NCBI GenBank assembly: GCA_902515485.1
Contig: CABXUR010000006.1
Coordinates: 1 to 49,964, forward strand
Length of the DNA: 49,964 nt
Direction: 5' to 3'
DNA from: an uncultured Pelagibacteraceae bacterium
GTDB lineage: Bacteria > Pseudomonadota > Alphaproteobacteria > Pelagibacterales > Pelagibacteraceae
Shown here: in pieces, positions 1-8,355 of the stretch
How positions within the stretch are numbered: the stretch's first letter is position 1
Layout: each line of letters opens with the position of its first letter
Made by a program: the position numbers and the translations under genes
Notes under the pieces: generated by a model
Told to the model about the DNA's origin: nothing
The model's database searches: none
Seen by the model: only the letters and a program-made list of their open reading frames with translations

Positions 1-607
1 GCAAAAAATCTGAAACTAAATCTAAAGTTTTTTTTATATTTGTAGATGACAATTTAATTAATAGATCATTGTTAAGCTGAATATCCCACCTATCAGATGG
101 GAAAAAAAATAAATTATTAATGTCTTTATAATTAAATTTGGAGTCATCAATTTTTTGTTTAAATTTTAAAAATTGGTCTATTTCAGGTTTGCCAAATATA
201 AATGGTAAATAATTACTTTTGTCTTCATGTATAATGGAAGATAGTTTTCCATTTGAACCAATTAAAAAAAAATTTTTATCGTGTTTTATCTTTGCTAAAA
301 ATTTTGTTCTTTTTACATTAATATCGATAGAATGTGGATATCTTTTAAAAATTTCATAATCATGTATCAGAGTATTTGAATTAATTATTTTGTTAATATT
401 TTTTTTATCTAAAAAAAAAATATTTCCTAAATCTAAATCAATAATATTAGATAATAAAACTTGATTATCATTGTGCCCCAATCCTAATACATTAATATTC
501 TTAATATTTTCAAACTTAAAATTATTAATCGTGTCATTATTAATAGATCCAACAAGTAATAATAAGAAGAAATAAATTAATATCTTTTTACCTTTTCGTT
601 GAGGCAT
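1..607 (-). CDS. ftsQ: Cell division protein FtsQ (partial, 3' end beyond window)
   Basis: About 202 codons are visible from an ATG at 607; the gene runs off the left edge. The start lies inside the end of ddl (20 nt overlap, different frame), typical of tightly coupled dcw genes. The protein begins with a short basic stretch (MPQRKGKK) and one hydrophobic segment at residues 8-21, then a periplasmic region fitting a POTRA domain, and near residues 170-180 the motif SDRWDIQL that is characteristic of FtsQ. FtsQ is a bitopic inner-membrane protein that links early and late divisome proteins (FtsB/FtsL complex). Position directly after ddl agrees with the usual ddl-ftsQ order. What follows (ftsA would be usual) is outside the window. 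Confidence 0.9.
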   Translation of the reverse strand, partial: MPQRKGKKILIYFFLLLLVGSINNDTINNFKFENIKNINVLGLGHNDNQVLLSNIIDLDLGNIFFLDKKNINKIINSNTLIHDYEIFKRYPHSIDINVKRTKFLAKIKHDKNFFLIGSNGKLSSIIHEDKSNYLPFIFGKPEIDQFLKFKQKIDDSKFNYKDINNLFFFPSDRWDIQLNNDLLIKLSSTNIKKTLDLVSDFL

Positions 608-1502
608 CTTTTAAAATCCAATTAATTAATTTATAAAAACTTATTCCTTGGTATGCAGCTATTTCTGGAACTAGCGATAGTTTTGTCATACCTGGTTGAG
701 TGTTTATTTCTAATAAATAAAATTTATTTTTATAAAATTTAAAATCTGATCTCGTTACACCTCTGCATCCAATTTTTTTATGTGCCTTTAGTGCTATATT
801 CAAAACTTCATTTAATTTATTTTTATTCAAATCGACTGGAATAATGTGCTGTGTTTTTGCGTTAGTATTATATTTTGCATGATAATCATAAAATTTTCTT
901 TTAGGTTTAAGCTCAATTGCTCCTAATTTTTTATTTCCCATGATTGCTACCTGGATCTCTCTTCCGCCAATAAATTCTTCAATCATCACTTGTTTGTAAC
1001 TTTTTATTTTTTTTAAAATTTGATTTATATTATTTTTTGTACAAATGAATACGTTAACACTTGAGCCCTCATTAATTGGCTTAACTACTACTGGAAATTT
1101 TAATTCTTTATTTATTTTATTAACCAATTCTAAATTTTTTTTATCAAATGAATATTTGATATGTTTTGGGGTTATAATTTTATTTTTTTTAAAGATTTTT
1201 TTAGAAATCTCTTTATCCATTGCAATAGAAGAAGCAATAACTCCTGAATGAGTATAGGGTATTTTAAATTGTTCTAAAATAGTTTGAATATATCCGTCCT
1301 CTCCAAACTGACCGTGTAAAGCATTAAATATAACTGATGGTTTGAATTCTTTAATTTTTTTTTCTAAACTTTTATCTGGTTCAGAAATTCTTATTTTATA
1401 ACCGTGTTTTTTCAATTCTTTTGCAACCTGAAAACCTGTGTCAAGACTAATTAATCTCTCTTTTGAAATACCTCCAGATAATATAAGAATTTTTTGTTTC
1501 AA
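588..1502 (-). CDS. ddl: D-alanine--D-alanine ligase
   Basis: This cytoplasmic ATP-grasp ligase joins two D-alanines to make the dipeptide that MurF adds to the peptidoglycan precursor. The 304-residue length is normal. The N-terminal GGISKERLISL matches the Ddl signature GGxSxERxxSL; the central ATP-grasp region has PVVVKPINEGSS, and the end carries LEINTQPGMT, the metal- and substrate-binding segment of Ddl. The only workable start is TTG at 1502, one base after the murB stop, so translation is probably coupled to murB. It overlaps ftsQ at its 3' end. Confidence 0.96.
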   Translation of the reverse strand: MKQKILILSGGISKERLISLDTGFQVAKELKKHGYKIRISEPDKSLEKKIKEFKPSVIFNALHGQFGEDGYIQTILEQFKIPYTHSGVIASSIAMDKEISKKIFKKNKIITPKHIKYSFDKKNLELVNKINKELKFPVVVKPINEGSSVNVFICTKNNINQILKKIKSYKQVMIEEFIGGREIQVAIMGNKKLGAIELKPKRKFYDYHAKYNTNAKTQHIIPVDLNKNKLNEVLNIALKAHKKIGCRGVTRSDFKFYKNKFYLLEINTQPGMTKLSLVPEIAAYQGISFYKLINWILKDASTKR

Positions 1503-1503
1503 T

Positions 1504-2409
1504 TTATTCTAAAATTTTAATTTCTGTTTCTAACTTAATACCAGTTTTCTTTAAAACACTTTCAGACACATATTCTATTAACTTTTTCATGTCCTCAAAT
1601 CTTGCATTCCCTTTATTAACAAAAAAATTACAATGTTTTTCTGAAATACAAGCATCTCCAAAAGATTTTTCAAGAGGAACTGATTCTTTGATTAATTGCC
1701 AAACTTTTTTATCTGATTGATCTAATGGATTTTTAAAAGTACTTCCACTTGTTTTTATTTTGGTAGGTTGAGCTATTTCTTTCTTTTCTTTAAGGGATAT
1801 TATTTCATCTCTGATTAATTCTTTATCTTTTTTAAAACCTCTAAAAGATGCACTTAAAAAAATAAGATCATCAGACAATCCACTATCTCTATATTTAAAA
1901 CTTATATCTTTTGCAGGTATTGTTAAAACTTGTCCAGATTTACTTAATGCCTGTATTGAAATTAGAATATCTTTAAATTCTCTCTTAAAACAGCCAGCAT
2001 TCATTTTAATTCCTCCACCTACTGTACCCGGTATACATGAAAGAAATTCAAATCCACCTAGGCCACTTTTCATAGCAAAATTAGATAAAGACTTGTCACT
2101 AACTGCACTGCCTGCAATAATGATTTCTTCTGATAGTAAGGAAATATTATTAAAATTGTTTGTAAGCTTAATTACAACACCATTAAATTGTTCATCTGTA
2201 ATTAATGTATTAGATCCACCACCTAAAATAAATATTTTTTCATTATTTTCAATTTTTTTAAGAAATCTAATTAATTCTTTCAGATTATCAGCTTTGTAGT
2301 AAATTTTTGTTTTACCACCAATATTAAACCAATTTTTTTTTTTAAGATCATAATCTAATTTTAAGTTATCATTAAACTCTTGTAACAATTCTTTTAAATC
2401 AATTTTCAT
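1504..2409 (-). CDS. murB: UDP-N-acetylenolpyruvoylglucosamine reductase (MurB)
   Basis: This FAD enzyme reduces UDP-GlcNAc-enolpyruvate to UDP-MurNAc with NADPH, the second committed step of peptidoglycan synthesis. The sequence has the FAD-binding GGGSN segment, CIPGTVGGGIKMNAG, the FKYRDS region of type I MurB, the catalytic-serine segment SGSTFKNP, and a C-terminal LETEI with the conserved Glu. A GTG at 2412 would add one residue, but the ATG at 2409 forms a TGATG junction with the murC stop, which favours it. Length about 301 residues, normal for the family. Confidence 0.95.
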   Translation of the reverse strand: MKIDLKELLQEFNDNLKLDYDLKKKNWFNIGGKTKIYYKADNLKELIRFLKKIENNEKIFILGGGSNTLITDEQFNGVVIKLTNNFNNISLLSEEIIIAGSAVSDKSLSNFAMKSGLGGFEFLSCIPGTVGGGIKMNAGCFKREFKDILISIQALSKSGQVLTIPAKDISFKYRDSGLSDDLIFLSASFRGFKKDKELIRDEIISLKEKKEIAQPTKIKTSGSTFKNPLDQSDKKVWQLIKESVPLEKSFGDACISEKHCNFFVNKGNARFEDMKKLIEYVSESVLKKTGIKLETEIKILE

Positions 2410-3803
2410 CACAAATGATTAGGTAATTCTCGCATCCAAGTTGAAATAGATCCAGCACCCATTCCAATTACTATCTTTTTTCCATAGATATTTTTTTTAA
2501 TATATTTTGCTAATTGAATTTTATCATCAACTAAAATTAGTTTAACCTTAGAATTTTGAATTATCTGTTTTGCAAAATTTATATAGCTAAATCCAAGTTT
2601 TATTTTTTCACCAGCTGTATATATTGGAAATAAAATTACCTTATCTGCATTTTTGAATGCATAACTAAATTTTGTTTTTAAGTCTTTAAGTCTTGATATT
2701 CTATGTGGTTGAAAAATACATATTTTTTCATAATCTTTATAAACATTTTTTATTCCATCAAGAACTTCCCTAATTTCAGTTGGATGATGGGCATAGTCAT
2801 CATAAAAATCTACTTTATTAAAGGTAAAAATTTTATTAAATCTTCTTTGAACTCCTTTAAAATTTTTAAGACCTTTTTTGATATTTAAAACAGGTAAACC
2901 TACCGTTAATGATACCGCTATAGCTGCAACAGAATTTTTAATATTGTGATTGCCCAATAATGGTATTTTGAATTTTTTAATTATTTGGTCTTTTTTATTT
3001 GGCAACCTGATTTTTAAATCAAATTGAGAATAATCTTTGTATTGTTTTATATTTTTTATACAAAAATTAGATTTTTGATCTAGACCGTATGAATAAAAAT
3101 TTTTATTTTTAATTTTTTTAATTAAATATTTATTATTTTTATCATCTAAACAAATAAATGATTTACCAAATGATGGAACCTTTTTAACAAAATTTAAGAA
3201 ATAGCTATTTAATTTATTCATAGATCGATAGTAATCCATGTGCTCTCTATCAATGTTTGTTATAATTGAATAAGTTGGAGGTATGTAGACAAAGCTTCCA
3301 TCCGACTCATCTGCTTCTAAGATAGACCAATCACTTTTACCTAATTTAGCTGAGTTATTAATAGAATTAATAACACCACCATTAATTATTGTAGGATCTA
3401 TTTTGGTTTCTTGAAAAATTGATGCTATTAACGAAGTTGTAGTAGTCTTGCCATGTGAGCCAACTACTACAATATTTTTTGTTAAAGAGACAATGTTAGC
3501 TAACATTTCTCCTCTTTTATAGATAGGCAATTGTCTTTTTTTTGCCTCAAGTAACTCTGGATTATTTTTTTTAATTGCAGAAGATACAACTAAAATAGTT
3601 GCTTTATTAATATTTTGTTTTTTATGACCAATTAATACTTTTATTTTTTCTTTTTTAAGTCTTTCAATATTTTTATTTGTAGAAATATCACTTCCCTGAA
3701 TTTTAAAACTTTTACCTTTCATTATTAAAGATAATCCACTCATACCAATTCCTCCAATACCTACAAAGTGTATGATTTCAGATTTTGCTAATTTAATTTT
3801 CAT
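2409..3803 (-). CDS. murC: UDP-N-acetylmuramate--L-alanine ligase (MurC)
   Basis: MurC adds L-alanine to UDP-MurNAc using ATP. The 464-residue protein has the N-terminal Rossmann-like HFVGIGGIGMSG, the Mur ligase P-loop GSHGKTTTT around residue 114, the middle-domain motif DIDREHMDYY-like (NIDREHMDYY) and the C-terminal DDYAHHPTEI. All are hallmarks of MurC, the Ala-adding member of the family. It overlaps murG by 11 nt at its start and murB by one base at its stop. Confidence 0.96.
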   Translation of the reverse strand: MKIKLAKSEIIHFVGIGGIGMSGLSLIMKGKSFKIQGSDISTNKNIERLKKEKIKVLIGHKKQNINKATILVVSSAIKKNNPELLEAKKRQLPIYKRGEMLANIVSLTKNIVVVGSHGKTTTTSLIASIFQETKIDPTIINGGVINSINNSAKLGKSDWSILEADESDGSFVYIPPTYSIITNIDREHMDYYRSMNKLNSYFLNFVKKVPSFGKSFICLDDKNNKYLIKKIKNKNFYSYGLDQKSNFCIKNIKQYKDYSQFDLKIRLPNKKDQIIKKFKIPLLGNHNIKNSVAAIAVSLTVGLPVLNIKKGLKNFKGVQRRFNKIFTFNKVDFYDDYAHHPTEIREVLDGIKNVYKDYEKICIFQPHRISRLKDLKTKFSYAFKNADKVILFPIYTAGEKIKLGFSYINFAKQIIQNSKVKLILVDDKIQLAKYIKKNIYGKKIVIGMGAGSISTWMRELPNHL

Positions 3804-4860
3804 TAAAAATTTCTAATAATTTTTGATTAACATTATTCCAGGTGTTTTGATAATTTAATCTTTCTAAATTTATTTTTTTTGTTAAGTATTCCTCTTTTTT
3901 ACCAGATAACTTAATTAATAGTTCTTCGAATTTTGGTTTATTAAAATTTTCTTGATTAATAATCCAACAACAATCTTTATCTTTATAATATTTAGCATTC
4001 TCGAATTGATGATTATCTTTTGATTTTGGAAGTGGTATTGCAATAAATGGTATTTTAAGCAAAGAAAGTTCTGCCAGGCTTGAGGCTCCAGCTCTAGTGA
4101 TGCACAAATCAGATTGTTTTAAAAGAATATTTAAATTTTCATCAAAGGTAAAAACTTTATTTTCAATTTTATTTACTTTATAAAATTTTTTAAGAAAATC
4201 AGTATTTTTTTTACTTGTTTGATGTACTACTTTTAAAGAACATATTTTTGATATTTTTACTAATAATTCATTAATAAGTGTGTCAAATATTTTTGCTCCT
4301 TGACTACCGCCAATAATTGTAATTGTAAAAAAATTACCCTCATTATGATAGTTGTCTGTATCATAATATTTTTTTCTTATTAATGGCATTACTATAATTT
4401 GTTTGTGCTCAAATTTTTTTGGCAAATTAATTAATTCCTTTGAATAACATATTAATTTTTTTGCAAAATATAGGAAAAATTTATTTGCTCTTCCAAGAAC
4501 CATATTAGGTTCAATTAAATAAATTTTTATACTTAATATTTTTGCAGCCAAACATAATGGTAAGGACATGTAACCACCGGTAGAGATCAAAATTGAAATA
4601 TTTTTTCTTTTCAAAATTATTAAAGATTTTAAAGTTAAAATGAAAACTCTTAAAAATGAAAAAGGAAATAATAATAAATTATTTAATTTTGGTGTATTGA
4701 CAATTATATGATTGTAGTTTTCTTTATCTAAGTATTTAAGTCCTCTCAAATCAGTTGAAATTAAAATTTCATAATTAGATTTTAAATGATCATAAATTGT
4801 AATTGCTGGGAGAACGTGCCCGCCTGATCCACCTGTAGAAATTAATATTTTACTTTTCAT
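3793..4860 (-). CDS. murG: UDP-GlcNAc--lipid I GlcNAc transferase (MurG)
   Basis: MurG is a GT28 glycosyltransferase at the inner face of the membrane that converts lipid I to lipid II. The 355-residue sequence has the N-terminal glycine-rich loop STGGSGGHVLPA, a membrane-association hydrophobic patch around residues 65-85, the second glycine loop GGSQGA, and the UDP-GlcNAc-binding region TRAGASSLAELS and PLPKSKDNHQ. It sits 3 nt after ftsW and overlaps murC by 11 nt. Confidence 0.96.
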   Translation of the reverse strand: MKSKILISTGGSGGHVLPAITIYDHLKSNYEILISTDLRGLKYLDKENYNHIIVNTPKLNNLLLFPFSFLRVFILTLKSLIILKRKNISILISTGGYMSLPLCLAAKILSIKIYLIEPNMVLGRANKFFLYFAKKLICYSKELINLPKKFEHKQIIVMPLIRKKYYDTDNYHNEGNFFTITIIGGSQGAKIFDTLINELLVKISKICSLKVVHQTSKKNTDFLKKFYKVNKIENKVFTFDENLNILLKQSDLCITRAGASSLAELSLLKIPFIAIPLPKSKDNHQFENAKYYKDKDCCWIINQENFNKPKFEELLIKLSGKKEEYLTKKINLERLNYQNTWNNVNQKLLEIFNEN

Positions 4861-4863
4861 TTA

Positions 4864-5985
4864 CTAATTTATTTTTCTTTTTGTTAAATTTAAAATAATT
4901 CCAGCTAATATAGATGTGCTTACTATAGATGACCCCCCATAGCTTAAAAACGGTAAAGTCATTCCTGTAGTTGGAAACAATCTTATGTTTACTCCAATAT
5001 GAATTGTAGCTTGCATTAAAATTAAGCTTATTGATCCAATTAAAATAAGCTTAATTTTATCATTAGTTTCAAAGTTTATTTTTTTTAAAACCATATAAAT
5101 GAAGATCAAAAACAATAATAATATTAACATTATGGCAACCACACCAAACTCTTCGGAAATTACAGATATTATATAATCAGTATGAGCCTCTGGTACGTTA
5201 TTTTTAAGGGTTCCTTCACCAATCCCTTTTCCAAAAAAACCTCCACTAGTGATCGATTCAATTGCTTTATCTGACTGAAAATTATGAGATCCAGTTTCTC
5301 TATCAAAAAATGAGAAAATACGTCCCTGGATATATTCAAACTTAGGAACAAAAATAATTAAATATGTAAGTAATACGAAACTAAATAAAAAAATTACAAT
5401 TAATAAATATAAATTAATTCCAGAAGTAAAAATTAAAACAGCCCAAGAAAAAATTACTAACAAGGTTTGACCAATATCAGGTTGAATTATTAAAAGTGAT
5501 GAAATTAAAGTGATTATTAAAATTGAAAGTAGATACTTAGATATAATATTTGCTTTATTGCTACAAAGAATAGTTGATAACGTTATTATCAAAAAAGGCT
5601 TTAAAACTTCGATTGGTTGAAACCTTGGTAAAAAAAATAAATCTATCCATCTTTTTGAACCTTTTACCTCAATACCAATTATTGGAACTAATAACAAAGA
5701 AAATAAAGATATAAAGAAAAGAATAATTGAATATTTAAATAATTGATCTGTGTTAAATGATGAAAAAATAAAGATAATTGAAACTCCAACTAAAACATAA
5801 AACAGATGCTTAAAAAAAAAGAAATAGCTATTAGTATCTAATTTATCTGATGCTATTAATGAAGTTGAGACTAAAGAAAAAAATAAACCTATAATAAATA
5901 ACAAACTAATTAAAGTAAAAATTGATTTATCTATATTTTTCCACCATTGGTAATAAAATTTATAAAAAAGATTATCACTTTGCAT
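4864..5985 (-). CDS. ftsW: Septal peptidoglycan polymerase FtsW
   Basis: FtsW is a SEDS-family membrane protein that polymerises lipid II at the septum together with FtsI. The 373-residue protein is strongly hydrophobic with about ten predicted membrane segments. Family motifs are visible: KGSKRWID, the LPRFQPIEVLKP segment, the QPDIGQ segment with the conserved Asp region, and the C-terminal GMTLPFLSYGGSS. The ATG at 5985 lies within the end of murD (11 nt overlap). Location between murD and murG is the standard dcw position. Confidence 0.95.
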   Translation of the reverse strand: MQSDNLFYKFYYQWWKNIDKSIFTLISLLFIIGLFFSLVSTSLIASDKLDTNSYFFFFKHLFYVLVGVSIIFIFSSFNTDQLFKYSIILFFISLFSLLLVPIIGIEVKGSKRWIDLFFLPRFQPIEVLKPFLIITLSTILCSNKANIISKYLLSILIITLISSLLIIQPDIGQTLLVIFSWAVLIFTSGINLYLLIVIFLFSFVLLTYLIIFVPKFEYIQGRIFSFFDRETGSHNFQSDKAIESITSGGFFGKGIGEGTLKNNVPEAHTDYIISVISEEFGVVAIMLILLLFLIFIYMVLKKINFETNDKIKLILIGSISLILMQATIHIGVNIRLFPTTGMTLPFLSYGGSSIVSTSILAGIILNLTKRKIN

Positions 5986-7270
5986 TAATATACTTTTTAA
6001 CTAATTGATTAAAATAATTCCCTCTATCTTCAAAATTTTTAAAACTATCAAATGATGCTCCAGCTGGACTAAAAAAAAGAATATTTTTTTCAGATTTTTG
6101 AATAGTAATTTCTGAAAAGATAACTTTAAGCGTCTCCTCCATATTTTTAAAACTTTTAACTTTTAATTTATTCTTTAAAATCTTTAAAAATTTCTTACTA
6201 TGTGATCCAAAAATAAAAGCTTTCAGATTTTTACATTTTGTTTTTGATAATTTAAATTTATCTCCTTTTTTTGGAATTCCTCCTAAGATCCAGTAAGCGC
6301 CATTTAAATTTTTTAATACACTTTCTGAGGAAGCAAAGCTTGTAGATTTAGAGTCATTGATTATTGTAAGGTTTTTTTTATCAAATATGATTTGTTGTCT
6401 GTAATCTAGACCTTTAAATCTATTTATTGATCTGATTAATTTTTTTTTATTTAGTTTTAATTTTGAGGCAATTTTAAATATAAATAATAAATTTTCTTTG
6501 TTGCCATCAGAGATAAAATATTTATTGTAAATTTTATCAAATTTTTTATTTAAATTTGAAGTCTGAACTTTGTATATCTTTGCCTTGTATTTATTTTTTT
6601 TTATTTTTTTTGTAATTAATTCATCATCTTTTTTAATATAAGCAAAGGATCCTCTATTTTGAGATTTTAATAATTTAAATTTTGCATCTACATAATTATT
6701 TAAACTTTTATGCCTTTCTATATGATCTGAAGTAATGTTAAGAATTACTGCATATTTTGATCTAAAAATCTTACTATAATCTAACTGATATGAAGAAGCC
6801 TCTATTACAAAAATTGTTTTTTTTGTGATATTTTTTTCTGCCAATACAGGATTGCCAATGTTACCTATCAACCTTGAGTCTCTCTTTTGATCAGTCAAAG
6901 CATCATGTAAAATTTTAGCAGTTGTAGACTTGCCGTTAGTTCCTGTAATTGTGATACTTTTATTGTCATAAAATGAAAATAAAACATCAAGATCTGTGTG
7001 AATTTTTAACAAATTGTTATTTAAAAATTTCGATAATTTACAGTTTGAAATATCAATACCTGGACTAATTATAATTCTATCGAAACTAATTTTTTTAATT
7101 TGTTTTAAACTAATTATTTTTTGATTGAATTTTAAATTAATTCTATGATTGTCATCAAATAAATATACATCAGCACTTTTTTTTAAAAATTTATAAGTTG
7201 AGATACCACTCTTTCCTAAACCATAAACTAATATTTTTTTTCCTAAAAAAATATTATTTAGTTTTTTCAT
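5975..7270 (-). CDS. murD: UDP-N-acetylmuramoyl-L-alanine--D-glutamate ligase (MurD)
   Basis: MurD adds D-glutamate to UDP-MurNAc-L-Ala. An open frame begins at 7327, but the first 19 codons lie inside mraY; the ATG at 7270 (MKKLNNIFLGKKILVYGLGKSG) forms a TAATG junction with the mraY stop and starts just before the Rossmann motif, so I take it as the start (431 residues). The P-loop is TGTNGKSTT, followed by EASSYQLDY, NITSDHIERH and NDSKSTSFAS, all typical of MurD. Confidence 0.94.
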   Translation of the reverse strand: MKKLNNIFLGKKILVYGLGKSGISTYKFLKKSADVYLFDDNHRINLKFNQKIISLKQIKKISFDRIIISPGIDISNCKLSKFLNNNLLKIHTDLDVLFSFYDNKSITITGTNGKSTTAKILHDALTDQKRDSRLIGNIGNPVLAEKNITKKTIFVIEASSYQLDYSKIFRSKYAVILNITSDHIERHKSLNNYVDAKFKLLKSQNRGSFAYIKKDDELITKKIKKNKYKAKIYKVQTSNLNKKFDKIYNKYFISDGNKENLLFIFKIASKLKLNKKKLIRSINRFKGLDYRQQIIFDKKNLTIINDSKSTSFASSESVLKNLNGAYWILGGIPKKGDKFKLSKTKCKNLKAFIFGSHSKKFLKILKNKLKVKSFKNMEETLKVIFSEITIQKSEKNILFFSPAGASFDSFKNFEDRGNYFNQLVKKYINAK

Positions 7271-8355
7271 TATCTTAATTTTAAAGTAGCTAAACCAATC
7301 ATTGCCAAGATTATTGAAATAATCCAAAACCTAATTACAACTGTAGATTCTGGCCATCCCTTTTTCTCAAAATGATGATGAATGGGTGCCATTCTAAAAA
7401 TTCTTTTTCCTGTTAGTTTAAAGGATATTACTTGAACCATTACAGAAACTGCTTCTAATACAAAAAGGCCACCAGTAATTGCCAAAACGATTTCATGTTT
7501 TGTTATAATTCCTACCGCACCTAAGGACCCTCCTAGAGATAACGAGCCTGTGTCACCCATAAAAATTTTAGCAGGTGGTGCATTAAACCATAAAAAACCT
7601 AAACAAGAGCCTATAATCGCCCCACAAAAAATTGATACTTCACCTGTTCCCTCTATATAAGGAATTTGTAGATAATTTGAAAATACAATGTTTCCTGTAA
7701 CATAACTTATAAAAGCAAAACAAGCTGCTACTAATATTACAGGAACAGTTGCTAACCCGTCTAATCCATCTGTCAGATTAACAGCATTAGATGAACCTAT
7801 AATTACAAATATTGCAAATGGTATAAAAAACCATCCAAGGTTAACAATCAAATTTTTAAAAAATGGAAAATATAAATTATTTAAATCTTGGTAATCATTT
7901 AAGTAAACATAAAAACTTACTCCAATAATTGCCAATATTATTTGTGAAATTATTTTAAACTTTGAAGAAATTCCTGATGAGTTGCTATATTTAATTTTTT
8001 TAAAATCATCATATGCTCCCAGTAAACCAAATGATATTGCAATATATAAGCAAAATAAAATATTAATATTAGATAGATCAGCCCAAAATATTACTGATAA
8101 CAATAAACCAAACAAGATTATTACTCCTCCCATTGTTGGTGTACCAATTTTTTTTACTATATGATCCTCTGGTCCGTCGTCTCGAATAGGATTTAAAATT
8201 TTTTGATTCGAAAAAAATTTAATAAAAGGACCACCAATGATTAACACTATAACTAATGAAGTAAAAAATGATAAACCTGTCCTAAATGTTAAATACTTAA
8301 AGACATTTAAAAAACTAAAAGTATCAACAAAATTTAATAAAAATTGATAAAGCAT
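7270..8355 (-). CDS. mraY: Phospho-N-acetylmuramoyl-pentapeptide transferase (MraY)
   Basis: MraY transfers the phospho-MurNAc-pentapeptide to undecaprenyl phosphate, making lipid I. The 361-residue polytopic protein shows the PNPT family signatures: GTPTMGG near residue 73, LGAYDDFKK with the double Asp, NAVNLTDGLDGLA, FMGDTGSLSLGG, and the C-terminal APIHHHFEKKGWPE. About ten membrane segments. The start at 8355 abuts the stop of the murE/murF gene with no intervening base. Confidence 0.96.
   Translation of the reverse strand: MLYQFLLNFVDTFSFLNVFKYLTFRTGLSFFTSLVIVLIIGGPFIKFFSNQKILNPIRDDGPEDHIVKKIGTPTMGGVIILFGLLLSVIFWADLSNINILFCLYIAISFGLLGAYDDFKKIKYSNSSGISSKFKIISQIILAIIGVSFYVYLNDYQDLNNLYFPFFKNLIVNLGWFFIPFAIFVIIGSSNAVNLTDGLDGLATVPVILVAACFAFISYVTGNIVFSNYLQIPYIEGTGEVSIFCGAIIGSCLGFLWFNAPPAKIFMGDTGSLSLGGSLGAVGIITKHEIVLAITGGLFVLEAVSVMVQVISFKLTGKRIFRMAPIHHHFEKKGWPESTVVIRFWIISIILAMIGLATLKLR

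Noticed and set aside
7271-7327. Longer murD starting at 7327
   Set aside because: The extra 19 residues lie inside mraY and precede the family's normal N-terminus; the TAATG junction at 7270 is the better start.
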